Assembly (NCBI RefSeq): GCF_900091725.1
Contig: NZ_FMBW01000012.1
Span: 1 to 64,000 of the forward strand
DNA from: Streptomyces sp. DvalAA-43
Lineage (GTDB): Bacteria; Actinomycetota; Actinomycetes; Streptomycetales; Streptomycetaceae
Length of the DNA: 64,000 bases
Reading direction: 5' to 3'
Shown here: positions 18,461 to 27,639 of the stretch, piece after piece
Numbering within the stretch: position 1 is the first letter of the stretch
Layout: every line of letters begins with the position of its first letter
The notes under the pieces: model-generated
Told to the model about the DNA's origin: nothing
Databases searched by the model: none
Seen by the model: only the letters and a program-made list of their open reading frames with translations
Position numbers and translations under genes: made by a program

Positions 18461-19024
18461 TCAGCGCTCGGCGGGGCGTTCCACCTCGCACCGGTCCTTG
18501 AAGCCCTGGCTGGTCAGACCGAGAGCGGAATTCGTCCGGGAGCGCATGTTCTCCACCGCGACCATCGTCGTGAGCTCGACGAGTGCCGCCTCGCCGAGCG
18601 CGGCCCGCAGCCGCTCCGCCAGCTCGTCCCCGACCTCCGGCGGGGTGACGCTCATCGCCTCGGCGTACTCCATGACGTCACGCTCCAGCGGGGTGTACAC
18701 CTCGCTCTCCCGCCACATCGGCACATCGCGCAGCTTGCGCGGGTCCATACCGTGGCGGTGGTTCTCCCAGTAGCCGAAGTCCATGCACCAGCCGCAGCCG
18801 ATGGTGGTCGCGGACGCCATCACGGCCAGCGCCTTGAGCTGCGCGTCCAGCTTCTTCCACCGGCCCACCGACAGCTCGAAGCGGGCTCCGGCCCACAGCA
18901 CCCCGGTGTGGTGGGCACTGGCCCGCAGCGGATCGATGACCTTGCCGTACGCACGCTTCGAGTACCACGACACGGCGCGGAAGAGGAGGGTACGGGGCGG
19001 GTCGAGCGGGATTCGGGCGGTCAT
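18461..19024 (-). CDS. AhpD-like carboxymuconolactone decarboxylase-family protein
   Basis: 187-residue protein with the CMD/AhpD redox motif CGWC (C77, C80) in IGCGWCMDFGYWENH. This is typical of thiol-disulfide peroxidase partners rather than the lactone decarboxylase. ATG 19024 has a strong GAAGGAGA ribosome site. It is divergent from the PPOX-family gene across a 159-base gap, so the two may share regulation. An antioxidant role is likely; the exact substrate is not deducible. Confidence 0.82.
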   Translation of the reverse strand: MTARIPLDPPRTLLFRAVSWYSKRAYGKVIDPLRASAHHTGVLWAGARFELSVGRWKKLDAQLKALAVMASATTIGCGWCMDFGYWENHRHGMDPRKLRDVPMWRESEVYTPLERDVMEYAEAMSVTPPEVGDELAERLRAALGEAALVELTTMVAVENMRSRTNSALGLTSQGFKDRCEVERPAER

Positions 19025-19183
19025 GGCCGGTCTCCTTCGGTACGGCTCGGGTGCCGTCCGGCGGCTCGTGGGACACCGCCGGAGGCTGCTTCCACGGGTG
19101 TGACGGATGGACCTCCCCCGGATGTGACATGGAGATACGGCCGGATACGGAATCCTCCGGCGGGCGCGGACGTTGGATCCGGC

Positions 19184-19624
19184 ATGACGGGATTCGACGC
19201 ACAGCAGGAAGCCCTGCTCGGGCTGCTCGCCGAGGAGAACGGCGGAGTGCTCGTGACACTCAGGCGCGACGGCAGACCCCAGCTGTCCAATGTCAGTCAC
19301 TTCTACTACCCCCAGGAGCGCATCGTCCGCGTCTCGATCACCGACGACCGGGCGAAGACGAAGAACCTCCGCCGCGACCCCCGGGCGAGCTACCACGTCA
19401 CCAGCGCGGACCGCTGGGCGTGGACGGTCGTCGACGCCACCGCCGAGCTGTCCCCGGTCGCCGCCGATCCGCACGACGCGACGGTGGAGGAGCTCATCGC
19501 GCTCTACCGTGACGTCCAGGGCGAACACCCCGACTGGGACGACTACCGCAGGGCGATGGTCCGGGACCGGCGCATCGTGCTGCGGCTCCCCATCGAGCAC
19601 GTGTACGGGCAGCCGCGTGGCTGA
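19184..19624 (+). CDS. PPOX-class (probably F420-dependent) oxidoreductase
   Basis: 146-residue split-barrel protein with the pyridoxamine-phosphate-oxidase fold: LVTLRRDGRPQLSNVSH, then the cofactor stretch RVSITDDRAKTKNLRRDPRASYHV, with the Arg/Lys phosphate-binding residues typical of actinobacterial F420-dependent relatives of Rv1155. These reduce or oxidise small molecules using F420 or flavin. The start is ATG 19184. Divergence from an AhpD-like gene suggests a redox or detoxification pair. The substrate is unknown. Confidence 0.82.
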   Translation: MTGFDAQQEALLGLLAEENGGVLVTLRRDGRPQLSNVSHFYYPQERIVRVSITDDRAKTKNLRRDPRASYHVTSADRWAWTVVDATAELSPVAADPHDATVEELIALYRDVQGEHPDWDDYRRAMVRDRRIVLRLPIEHVYGQPRG

Positions 19625-19723
19625 CGCGGCCCGGTCCGGACTCCGGCCCCGCGGATCCTCCGCACTCGCACTGTCCTGCCCCCCGTCCATAATGAGACGA
19701 CACCGACTCCCCCAGGAGATGAT

Positions 19724-20959
19724 GTGACCGGCGCCGACCCCTTGCCTCCGCTCCGTACCCGGCTGCGTTCGCTGCGCCCCGCCGCATTCGGCGCGGATCC
19801 GGACGGGGCCCGCCTGGAGCGCATCCGCCGGTCGCCCAACTTCGCCGACGGTGTCTTCCAGAATCCGGTGGGGGCACGGACCAGGCCGTCCGGGTCCACA
19901 CTGGAGTTCGCGAAGGTCTACTTCCGCAAGGAGGAGCGGGCACGCAGGGCGCCGGTCGGCACCGTGCCCGTTCACGCCACCACCTACGCCGATCTCGCCG
20001 AGCCGCCCGCCACCGGGCTGCGGCTCACCTGGATGGGCCATTCCAGCGTGCTCGCCGAGATCGACGGCCGACGGGTGCTCTTCGACCCGGTCTGGGGCGA
20101 GCGCTGTTCGCCCTTCGCCTTCGCCGGGCCCAAGCGGCTGCACCCCGTACCGCTGCCGCTGGCCGCGCTCGGACCGGTGGACGCGGTGGTGATCTCGCAC
20201 GACCACTACGACCACCTCGATCTGCCGACGATCAAGGCCCTCGCCGGTACGGACACGGTGTTCGCCGTCCCGCTCGGAGTCGGCGCCCACCTGGAGCGGT
20301 GGGGCGTGTCCGCCGACCGGTTGCGCGAGCTGGACTGGAACGAGACCACGAAGATCGCCGGGATCGGTCTGACCGCCACCCCGGCGCGGCATTTCTGCGG
20401 CCGCGGCCTGCGCAACCAGCAGCACACGCTGTGGGCGTCCTGGGCCGTCGCCGGGCCCGAGCACCGGATCTACCACAGCGGCGACACCGGCTATTTCCCC
20501 GGCTTCAAGGACATCGGTGCCGAGCACGGCCCGTTCGACGCCACGATGATCCAGATCGGTGCCTATTCCGAGTACTGGCCCGACATCCACATGACACCGG
20601 CCGAGGGAATGCGGGCCCATCTGGACCTCCAGGGCGGCGAGCCGCTCGGGGCGATGCTGCCGATCCACTGGGCCACCTTCAATCTCGCCCCGCACCCGTG
20701 GGCCGAGCCCGGCGAGGGCACCCTCGCCGCCGCCCAGGACGCGGGCGCCCGGGTCGCGCTGCCGCGGCCCGGCGAGCCCTTCGAGCCCACGGCGCGGTCC
20801 CTTCCCTCCGAGCCCTGGTGGCGGGCGGTGGCGCCGCAGCCGCTGGAGCACCGGCCCGCCGGGGCGGCCAGGATCGCGGACCTGTCGGCCGATCCGGGCC
20901 GGGCGCCCGAGGACGCGGCGGCGGAGGCGGACCACGCCGAGGTGGCGCCGACCGCGTAG
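19724..20959 (+). CDS. Metallo-beta-lactamase-fold hydrolase, NAPE-PLD/UlaG-like
   Basis: 411-residue hydrolase. The metal motif HDHYDHLD (H159, D163, H164) together with WMGHSSVL, ARHFCGRG and HSGDTGYF places it in the MBL subgroup of N-acyl-phosphatidylethanolamine phospholipase D-like enzymes. It starts at GTG 19724 after GGAGATGAT. No signal peptide is seen. The final 60 residues form an Ala/Glu-rich tail. Lipid phosphodiesterase activity is plausible, but related bacterial proteins are mostly uncharacterised. Confidence 0.82.
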   Translation: MTGADPLPPLRTRLRSLRPAAFGADPDGARLERIRRSPNFADGVFQNPVGARTRPSGSTLEFAKVYFRKEERARRAPVGTVPVHATTYADLAEPPATGLRLTWMGHSSVLAEIDGRRVLFDPVWGERCSPFAFAGPKRLHPVPLPLAALGPVDAVVISHDHYDHLDLPTIKALAGTDTVFAVPLGVGAHLERWGVSADRLRELDWNETTKIAGIGLTATPARHFCGRGLRNQQHTLWASWAVAGPEHRIYHSGDTGYFPGFKDIGAEHGPFDATMIQIGAYSEYWPDIHMTPAEGMRAHLDLQGGEPLGAMLPIHWATFNLAPHPWAEPGEGTLAAAQDAGARVALPRPGEPFEPTARSLPSEPWWRAVAPQPLEHRPAGAARIADLSADPGRAPEDAAAEADHAEVAPTA

Positions 20960-20994
20960 CGGCGTACGGAGCACCCGGGGAGCTTTCAGACGGC

Positions 20995-21039
20995 GAGGGG
21001 CTCGGCCCGTCCGGCATGACCGGACGGGCCGAGCCCCTC
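20995..21039. terminator. Strong hairpin terminator
   Basis: A perfect 20-bp stem (20995-21014 against 21020-21039) with a 5-base CATGA loop, followed by TCTGTGTTC. It lies 35 bases beyond the MBL-hydrolase stop and separates that gene from the conservon. The stem is symmetrical enough to act in both directions. Confidence 0.88.
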
Positions 21040-21331
21040 TCTGTGTTCAGGGGTTCGCATCCGTAGGCCGTTCGGGTGCCCGCCGACCAGGTGTCAATGC
21101 GACGTAATCGGTCGACCGTGCGAAAGCTCATACCAGAGCGGGACGGATGGCGGGCAAGTTCGACAACTCGCCGCCACGCCCGCGCGATGGACGACTACCG
21201 TGTGTGGCCGGTGATCAACGGTGGGCTCATGACGTTCGAGCCCGCCCGACCGCTGAACCGAGCCTGACCGACCACCGTAGGTGCCACCGCATGAACGCCG
21301 ATTCCAGGTGCGCCACGTACCGAGGACACTG

Positions 21332-23281
21332 ATGTCTCAACTTCGCGCACCCGAAGCGCGACCGGAACGCCGAGAGGGCGGACGGCACGGCCGACCGGGC
21401 GCCCGCTCCCACTCGGCCACGGGCAGACCGCGCGCCGCCCAGCCGTCCCCCGAGGCGCGTATACGCCCTCAACTCCTGCGCACCGCGGTGCTGCCGACCG
21501 TGGTGGCGGTACTGAGCGGAGCGGCAGCGGTCATCTTCACCGTCCGCGCCACCGGAGCCCGGTTCTCCACCGAACTCCTGATCGCGCTGGGCGCGGCCGG
21601 TGCGCTGGCGCTCGCCGCGGTGCTGGCCGCGTACCTCGCCGCCAACCGCGTCGCCACCACCGTCTTCGGTCGCTGTCTGGCACTCCGCCGCGCCAGCGCG
21701 CAGGGCCAGGCCGAGCTGCAACGCGTCCTGGAACAGCTCCGCAACGGCGAACCGGTGCCTGCCCGCAGGCCCGCCGAACCCGCCGCTCCGGGCAGTGACG
21801 CCTTCGAGCTGCTCGCCCAGGAACTCGGCCGCCAGCAGGAGGTCGCCGTGGCCGCGGTCGTCCAGGCGTCCCAGCTCTTCGACCACTCCGGCGAGGAGCA
21901 GAAGGTCGAGGTCTTCGTCAACCTCGCCCGTCGGCTGCAGTCGCTCGTGCACCGCGAGATCCAGCTGCTCGACGAGCTGGAGCACGAGGTCGAGGACCCC
22001 GATCTGCTCAAGGGCCTCTTCCACGTCGACCATCTCGCCACCCGCATCCGCAGGCACGCCGAGAACCTCGCCGTCCTCGGCGGTGCGGTGTCGCGGCGGC
22101 AGTGGAGCAACCCCGTCACCATGACCGAGGTGCTGCGCTCGGCGATCGCCGAGGTCGAGCAGTATCCACGAGTCAAGCTCGTGCCGCCGATCGACGGCAC
22201 GCTGCGCGGTCACGCCGTGGCGGACGTGATCCATCTGCTGGCCGAACTGGTGGAGAACGCCACCGTGTTCTCCGCGCCGCACACCCAGGTGCTGCTGCGT
22301 GCCCAGCAGGTCACCGCCGGACTGGCCCTCGAAGTGGAGGACCGGGGACTCGGCATGCCGGGCAACGAGCAGAAGCGGATGAACGCCCTGCTCGCCGACC
22401 CCGACCGGGTCAATGTGGCCCATCTGCTGCAGGACGGCCGGATCGGACTGTTCGTCGTCGCGTCACTGGCCCGCCGGCACGGCATCGCGGTCCGGTTGCA
22501 GAGCAACATCTACGGAGGCACTCAGGCCGTACTCGTCCTCCCGCAGTCCCTGCTGGGCCTGGACGGGGACGCTCCGGCCGAGGGCGGCGCGGCTCCGGCC
22601 CCGCCCCCCGGCCCCGCGCACCGTCCACCGGCCGAGGGCGGAAGGGGCAGCCGCTCCACCCCGCACCCGAACCCGAGCCTGACTCCGGGGCCGGGCGCCG
22701 CACCGGGTCCGCAGGCGAACACCGGCCGTCAGCCGTACGTTCCCAGCCAGCCGCTGCGTCTGCACCAACCACCCCAGCAGGCACAGGGACAGGACGGGGC
22801 CCCACCGCTCCCGCTCCGGGCCGAGCGACCGGACCGTCCAGACCCGGCCGGGACCCGCCCCGGAAACCGGCCCACGGACGACGTCCCGGGCGCGCTCCAC
22901 TCCGAGCCCGGAGCCGTCCGCGGCACCATGGGGCGGCCCCAACTGCCCAGGCGCGCCCACCAGGAGCACCTCGTCCCGCAGCTCAGGGAGGCCCCGGCCC
23001 CGCGCACCGAGGACGAACAGGCCCTGCACGACCCGGGACTCGTGGCGGCCTTCCGGCGGGGCATCGAACTCGCCGAGGCCCGCAGCGAATCCGAGGACGG
23101 CACCGCCCCCGAATCGGACACCGGCCCCGAAGCGGCGGGGACCGCGCAGTCCTGGCAGCCCGCCGCCCCGCTCGCACCGCTGCCGGTGCGCGGCCTCACC
23201 GCGACCGTCGCGCCGTACCCCTCGGGCACGGTCCCGGGCCCGGCCGACGACACCCTCGATACGAACACCTCCAAGGAGTAG
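21332..23281 (+). CDS. cvnA: Conservon CvnA: membrane sensor-kinase-like ATPase
   Basis: 649-residue protein. Two hydrophobic segments (about 50-72 and 80-110) are followed by a HAMP-like/coiled region (about 115-220), a GHKL ATPase domain (about 230-400) with the N-box LLAELVENATVFS and G-box EDRGLGMPG, and a long disordered Pro/Gly-rich tail. It lacks a convincing phospho-acceptor His box, as usual for CvnA. ATG 21332 sits six bases after GAGGA. It heads the five-gene conservon and probably senses a membrane signal for the GTPase. The 290 bases upstream show no gene. Confidence 0.88.
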   Translation: MSQLRAPEARPERREGGRHGRPGARSHSATGRPRAAQPSPEARIRPQLLRTAVLPTVVAVLSGAAAVIFTVRATGARFSTELLIALGAAGALALAAVLAAYLAANRVATTVFGRCLALRRASAQGQAELQRVLEQLRNGEPVPARRPAEPAAPGSDAFELLAQELGRQQEVAVAAVVQASQLFDHSGEEQKVEVFVNLARRLQSLVHREIQLLDELEHEVEDPDLLKGLFHVDHLATRIRRHAENLAVLGGAVSRRQWSNPVTMTEVLRSAIAEVEQYPRVKLVPPIDGTLRGHAVADVIHLLAELVENATVFSAPHTQVLLRAQQVTAGLALEVEDRGLGMPGNEQKRMNALLADPDRVNVAHLLQDGRIGLFVVASLARRHGIAVRLQSNIYGGTQAVLVLPQSLLGLDGDAPAEGGAAPAPPPGPAHRPPAEGGRGSRSTPHPNPSLTPGPGAAPGPQANTGRQPYVPSQPLRLHQPPQQAQGQDGAPPLPLRAERPDRPDPAGTRPGNRPTDDVPGALHSEPGAVRGTMGRPQLPRRAHQEHLVPQLREAPAPRTEDEQALHDPGLVAAFRRGIELAEARSESEDGTAPESDTGPEAAGTAQSWQPAAPLAPLPVRGLTATVAPYPSGTVPGPADDTLDTNTSKE

Positions 23282-23288
23282 ATGCACC

Positions 23289-23723
23289 ATGACGACCGAT
23301 ATGCCGTCCGGTCAGGTCTCGGACCTCGACTGGCTGCTGAGCGGGCTGGTCCAGCGTGTCCCGTACACACGCAGCGCGGTCCTCCTCTCCGCCGACGGGC
23401 TGGTGAAATCCCTTCATGGCATGGACGCCGACAGCGCCGACCACATGGCGGCGCTGGCCGCCGGCCTGTACTCGCTCGGCCGCAGCGCGGGTGCGCGGTT
23501 CGGCGACAGCGGCGAGGTCCGGCAGGTGGTGGTCGAGCTCGATTCGACCCTGCTGTTCGTCTCCACCGCCGGCTCCGGCACCTGCCTCGCGGTCCTCGCC
23601 GGACGCGAGGCGGACGCGGCGGTGCTCGGCTACGAGATGACCATGCTGGTGAAGAGCGTCCGGCCCTATCTGATGACGCCCGTGAGACAAGCGGCCGGGG
23701 CCCCCGGCACCACGGGGCTGTGA
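23289..23723 (+). CDS. cvnB: Conservon CvnB: roadblock/LC7-domain protein
   Basis: 144-residue cytosolic protein with a single roadblock/LC7 fold (DLDWLLSGLVQRVPYTRSAVLLSADGLV at its start). Roadblock proteins act as GTPase-activating or scaffolding partners of Ras-like GTPases, as MglB does for MglA. It follows cvnA by 7 bases and overlaps cvnC. It is expected to regulate CvnD. Confidence 0.92.
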   Translation: MTTDMPSGQVSDLDWLLSGLVQRVPYTRSAVLLSADGLVKSLHGMDADSADHMAALAAGLYSLGRSAGARFGDSGEVRQVVVELDSTLLFVSTAGSGTCLAVLAGREADAAVLGYEMTMLVKSVRPYLMTPVRQAAGAPGTTGL

Positions 23724-24097
23724 GGGTGTCGGTCCCACAGGACGGGCCGCTGCTCGACGACGCGGCCGGCCGGCTCATCCGCCCGTACACCGTGAGCAAC
23801 GGCCGTACCCGTCCCACGGCCGTGCTCGATCTGCTCTCGCTGGTCATGGCCACGGGGACCGAGCCACAGACCCATCTCGGTCCCGAGCACTCCGTCGCAC
23901 TGGGGCTGTGCGGCGGCCCCACCTCCGTGGCCGAGATCGCCGCCCATCTGCGGTTGCCCGCAGTCGTCACCAAGGTGCTCGTCTCCGACCTGGTCGACTG
24001 CGGGGCAGTGACCGCGCATCCGCCCGCCTTCCATGACATGCCCACCGACCGATCTCTGCTGGAGGCAGTGCTCGATGGCTTACGACGACAGCTCTGA
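23720..24097 (+). CDS. cvnC: Conservon CvnC: DUF742 protein
   Basis: 125-residue DUF742 protein with the family hallmarks RLIRPYTVSNGRTRP and LDLLSLV, then a winged-helix-like half (ALGLCGGPTSVAEIAAHLRLP...VLVSDLVDCGAV). The start GTG 23720 overlaps the cvnB stop (GTGA). It is thought to interact within the conservon heterocomplex; DNA binding has not been shown for the family as far as I know. Confidence 0.9.
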   Translation: MRVSVPQDGPLLDDAAGRLIRPYTVSNGRTRPTAVLDLLSLVMATGTEPQTHLGPEHSVALGLCGGPTSVAEIAAHLRLPAVVTKVLVSDLVDCGAVTAHPPAFHDMPTDRSLLEAVLDGLRRQL

Positions 24098-25082
24098 CGG
24101 CTTCGGCAGCTCTGCCGTGTACGAGAACAACGCAAGCTCCGAGGGCTTCGCAGGCCATGGAAGCCATGGCCGTCCGGAGGGCTACGGGGGCCCGGAGAGC
24201 TACGGACACCCGGGAAACCACGGAAACGGGCGGAGCTACGGTGACGCACCGGGTTACGGGGACGCGCGGAGCTATGGGGACGCGCGGGGCTACGGGGAAG
24301 GCCATGGCGACGCGCAGAAACACGGAGACGCACGGGGCTTCGGAGACGCGCAGGGTTTCGGAGACACACGAGTCTACGGGGAGAGCCGCGGTGACCCGCA
24401 AAATCACGCGGATACGTTGAGCTACGCGGCCGGGCCCGGCCACGTGGACCCCGGCGCCACCCAGGACGTCTCCGGGGCCGACGGCCCCACGGGCTCCGAG
24501 GGCTTTCCCGTCGCGCTCAAGGTGCTGGTGGCAGGCGGGTTCGGCGTCGGCAAGACGACCTTCGTCGGCGCGGTCAGCGAGATCGCACCGCTGAGCACGG
24601 AGGAGCTGCTGACCCAGGTCAGCGCAGCCACCGACAGCCTCGACGGCATCGAGTCCAAGTCCTCCACCACCGTCGCGATGGACTTCGGCCGCATCACCCT
24701 CGACGAACAGCACGTCCTCTATCTGTTCGGAACCCCCGGCCAGGAACGTTTCTGGTTCATGTGGGACGAACTCTCCCAGGGAGCACTGGGAGCGGTCGTC
24801 GTCGCGGACACCCGCCGGCTCGCCGAGTGCTTCGCCGCCGTCGACTTCTTCGAGCGGCGCGGCATCGGATTCATCGTCGCGGTCAACGAGTTCGACGGCG
24901 CCTACCGCTACGCACCCGAGGAGATCCGGGCCGCACTCGACCTGGGGCCTGACGTACCGGTGGTGCTCTGCGACGCCCGGATCGCCAGCTCGGGCACCGG
25001 GGCGCTGGTCACCCTGGTCCAGCACCTGATCAACGCCACCTCCGCCCCGGCCCCGCTGACCGGCTTCGGAGCCCGCCCGTGA
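24075..25082 (+). CDS. cvnD: Conservon CvnD: Ras-like GTPase with a long repeat-rich N-terminal extension
   Basis: 335 residues. The GTPase domain starts only near residue 146: P-loop GGFGVGKTT (154-162), switch II GTPGQERF, and VNEFD in the NKxD position. CvnD proteins are normally about 190-200 residues, so the first 145 residues are an added segment. That segment is built of degenerate GYGDAR-, GFGDAQ- and SYGDAR-like units, rich in Gly, Tyr, Asp and His. The extension is probably real: ATG 24075 has GGAGG nine bases upstream and overlaps cvnC by 23 bases. It is likely intrinsically disordered. Confidence 0.88.
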   Translation: MAYDDSSDGFGSSAVYENNASSEGFAGHGSHGRPEGYGGPESYGHPGNHGNGRSYGDAPGYGDARSYGDARGYGEGHGDAQKHGDARGFGDAQGFGDTRVYGESRGDPQNHADTLSYAAGPGHVDPGATQDVSGADGPTGSEGFPVALKVLVAGGFGVGKTTFVGAVSEIAPLSTEELLTQVSAATDSLDGIESKSSTTVAMDFGRITLDEQHVLYLFGTPGQERFWFMWDELSQGALGAVVVADTRRLAECFAAVDFFERRGIGFIVAVNEFDGAYRYAPEEIRAALDLGPDVPVVLCDARIASSGTGALVTLVQHLINATSAPAPLTGFGARP

Positions 25083-25666
25083 CCCGGGACGCCACCGGCC
25101 GCATGCTGCTCACACCCGTCGACCACGATGCCGTCGTGCGCACCCGGCGGCTGAGAGCGCTCGGGCTCGGGGAACGTGCCGACGCGTCGTTCGACAACTT
25201 CGACGCCTTCGCCGACCGGGTGGCCGAGGTGACCGAAGTGCCCTTCTCGATGGTCAACTTCATCGACGGCAACCGGCAGTTCTTCGCCGGGCTGCACACC
25301 CCGGCCGGCACGCACAACGGCTCCGACCTGGGCGCCGCCGCCGCGGGCAGCAGCCGCAGCGGCCGGTACGTCGCGCTCGACCGCGGCTACTGCCCGCATG
25401 TCGTCGTCCGGCGCAAGGCGCTCGTCCTGGAGGACGTCTGCGACTATCCGCGGTTCGCGGGCAATCCGGTGGTCGACGAAATAGGCATCCGCTCCTATCT
25501 CGGCGCACCCCTCATCGACCGCACGGGCGTCGCCCTCGGCGCCGTCTGCGCGGTCGACACCGTGCCCCGCCCCTGGGGCAGGGCGGGGCTCGACACGATC
25601 AAGTCCCTGGCCCTGGAGCTCGTCGGGCACATCGATCAGCGGGAGGGGAACGGCCTCGGAATCTGA
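25079..25666 (+). CDS. GAF-domain protein of the conservon
   Basis: 195-residue protein, nearly all GAF domain (about 25-185: FDAFADRVAEVTEVPFSMVN to YLGAPLIDRTGVALGAVCAVD). GTG 25079 overlaps the cvnD stop (GTGA). It retains a Cys in the GYCPHVV segment and another in DVCDYPRF, so ligand or haem binding is possible but unproven. GAF proteins end several Streptomyces conservons and may feed a second signal into the GTPase. It converges on the DUF2264 gene with a 29-base gap. Confidence 0.88.
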   Translation: MTRDATGRMLLTPVDHDAVVRTRRLRALGLGERADASFDNFDAFADRVAEVTEVPFSMVNFIDGNRQFFAGLHTPAGTHNGSDLGAAAAGSSRSGRYVALDRGYCPHVVVRRKALVLEDVCDYPRFAGNPVVDEIGIRSYLGAPLIDRTGVALGAVCAVDTVPRPWGRAGLDTIKSLALELVGHIDQREGNGLGI

Positions 25667-25695
25667 GGTCGACCGTGGTCGGACCCCGAACGTGT

Positions 25696-27606
25696 TCAGA
25701 CGTCGACCGTCGTCCCGTCCAGGAAGGTCAGCACCACCGAGTCCGCACCCACTCGCACCCGCACCGCGTCGCGCAGCGCCTCCGGATGCAGGGTGTCCCG
25801 GGAGAGGGCGACCAGCGAGACATGGACGCTCCGCCCGCCCGGGTGCGGCCCGCTGCGCAGATACGGGATCGCCGAATGCGGCCCGTACGCATTGGACTGG
25901 ACATCACGTGCCACCGCGGCCGTCTCCGTACCGCCGTCCCAGCCGTGCAGCGCGACCAGGGCGCTGCTCAGGCCGTCGGCCGTGCGGGCGAGTGCCCAGT
26001 CGGGACCCGACAGGGCGAACGGGCTTCTCGCATGGGAGACCGCGTGACCGCCCTCCCGCACCACTACGCCCTCCGGCGCCTCGACCCGGTGCACCCGGAT
26101 CTCCCACGGACCGTGCAGCACGCTCGTCGTCTCGATCCGGTACGGATGGTCGTCACCGGGCAGCCGGGCCGCGTACCAGGAGGCCGCGACGCGGTCCTCG
26201 CAGCGCAGCGGATGGATCCGGCGGCGCGGCGACGGAGTGCCGTCGGGTGCCACGAGCGCCAGATGATTGTCGATGGAGCGTGCCACGGCGTGCGGGGCGG
26301 CCTCGGGCGCCGTCGCCGTCGAGTAGGCGAACCTGGCGTAGTGCGGATCGTCCGTGCCCTCGGACGGGTCGGCCGACTCGTCGAACGGCGGATTGTGGTC
26401 GCTGCCGTGGTTGATCAGCCGGACGATGCCGTCATCGCGGGTGCCGTGCAGCAGCCAGCCGGGGGCCGGCAGCGCGGTGTACCGGTCGGACTCCTCGATG
26501 GGCAGCGGGAGTTCGCGTGCCGTCCACACCGCATGGTCGGCCGGCAGCAGCAGCCCGAGGAAGCCCTTGCTCGCCCAGTACGGCGAGGCGGGGCCGGAGT
26601 ACGGCTGGGTGCTCGGCAGGAACGTGTCGTACCAGCCGAGCGTCAGCAGCCCCCGTTCGTCCGGTACACCGCGCTCCGCGAAGTGCCGCATCGTGCCCGA
26701 GGCGAGCCGGCGGGTGAGCCCCGGCGCCAGCGGGGTGCAGTCAGCCAGCGCCCCCATCCACACCGGCGCCAGGGCGGCGAACCGGTACGTCAGCGAACGG
26801 CCCTGGTGGACCGGCGCGCCGTCGGAGCCGAAGAAGTGCGGATAGTCCTCCAGGAAGCGGCTGAGCCGCTGCCGGTAGACCTCCGTCCTGCCGCCGTCGT
26901 CGCCGCCCGCGATCCGCGACCACAGCAGCGGGTACAGATGCATGGCCCAGCCGATGTAGTAGTCGAAGTTCCGGCCGTCCCCGTCGGTGTACCAGCCGTC
27001 ACCGACGTACCAGTCCTCGATCCTGTCCAGGTTCGACTCGATGTCCGAGCGGCTGTACGGCGCCCCGACCGAGGCGAGGAACTGCTCGGACACCACCTGG
27101 AACAGCCGCCAGTTGTTGTCCCAGGTGCGCCCGCCGACGAACCCGGAGAACCAGTCGACGACCCGCTCCTGCACCCGGGCGTCCAGCCGGTCCCAGATCC
27201 ACGGCCGGGTCTCGTGCAGCGCCACCGCGACCGACGCCGCCTCCACCATCTGCTGCGAACAGTCGGTCAGCTTCGGCCACGCCTCCCCGCTGCCGGGGTC
27301 CGTGCCCGCGGCCAGCCCCACCGCGTACCGCTCGATCAGCGCGGGGTCCACCGCCCCGCCCGCGCCTGCGATCCGGAAGGCGGCGAGCAGGAACGACCGG
27401 GCGAACCCTTCGAGACCGTCCGAGACGACCCCCGACCAGCTGCCGCGGCCGGGTAGCCGGTACTGGGCGAAGCCGGGGGTCGCGTACGGCATCAGCGCAT
27501 CCAGCATCCGGTCGGCCGTCGCCTCCCAGTGGGCCCGGGTCCAGCCGGTGCGTGAGGACAGGAGCCGGTCGGGCGGCGGCAGGTGCAGATGCGGTGCGAC
27601 GGACAT
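25696..27606 (-). CDS. DUF2264-domain protein of the polysaccharide locus
   Basis: 636-residue protein covering the DUF2264 fold, an alpha/alpha barrel resembling polysaccharide lyases and unsaturated glycosidases. Diagnostic stretches include WVGDGWYTDGDGRNFDYYIG-like (DGWYTDGDGRNFDYYIGWAM) and RTWDNNWRLFQVV. No signal peptide is seen, so it probably acts inside the cell on oligosaccharides made by the exported lyase. It is the last gene of the M60-PL8-DUF2264 operon, 33 bases after PL8. Enzymatic activity is inferred from fold and context only. Confidence 0.83.
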   Translation of the reverse strand: MSVAPHLHLPPPDRLLSSRTGWTRAHWEATADRMLDALMPYATPGFAQYRLPGRGSWSGVVSDGLEGFARSFLLAAFRIAGAGGAVDPALIERYAVGLAAGTDPGSGEAWPKLTDCSQQMVEAASVAVALHETRPWIWDRLDARVQERVVDWFSGFVGGRTWDNNWRLFQVVSEQFLASVGAPYSRSDIESNLDRIEDWYVGDGWYTDGDGRNFDYYIGWAMHLYPLLWSRIAGGDDGGRTEVYRQRLSRFLEDYPHFFGSDGAPVHQGRSLTYRFAALAPVWMGALADCTPLAPGLTRRLASGTMRHFAERGVPDERGLLTLGWYDTFLPSTQPYSGPASPYWASKGFLGLLLPADHAVWTARELPLPIEESDRYTALPAPGWLLHGTRDDGIVRLINHGSDHNPPFDESADPSEGTDDPHYARFAYSTATAPEAAPHAVARSIDNHLALVAPDGTPSPRRRIHPLRCEDRVAASWYAARLPGDDHPYRIETTSVLHGPWEIRVHRVEAPEGVVVREGGHAVSHARSPFALSGPDWALARTADGLSSALVALHGWDGGTETAAVARDVQSNAYGPHSAIPYLRSGPHPGGRSVHVSLVALSRDTLHPEALRDAVRVRVGADSVVLTFLDGTTVDV

Positions 27607-27639
27607 GGTGGTGCTGCTCCTCGGGTGGTGCGGAGTGGG

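Noticed and set aside
24175..24400. Possible CRISPR-like or satellite repeat
   Set aside because: Units are short, unequal and in frame with the cvnD coding sequence, with no spacers; they encode the Gly/Tyr/Asp-rich extension.
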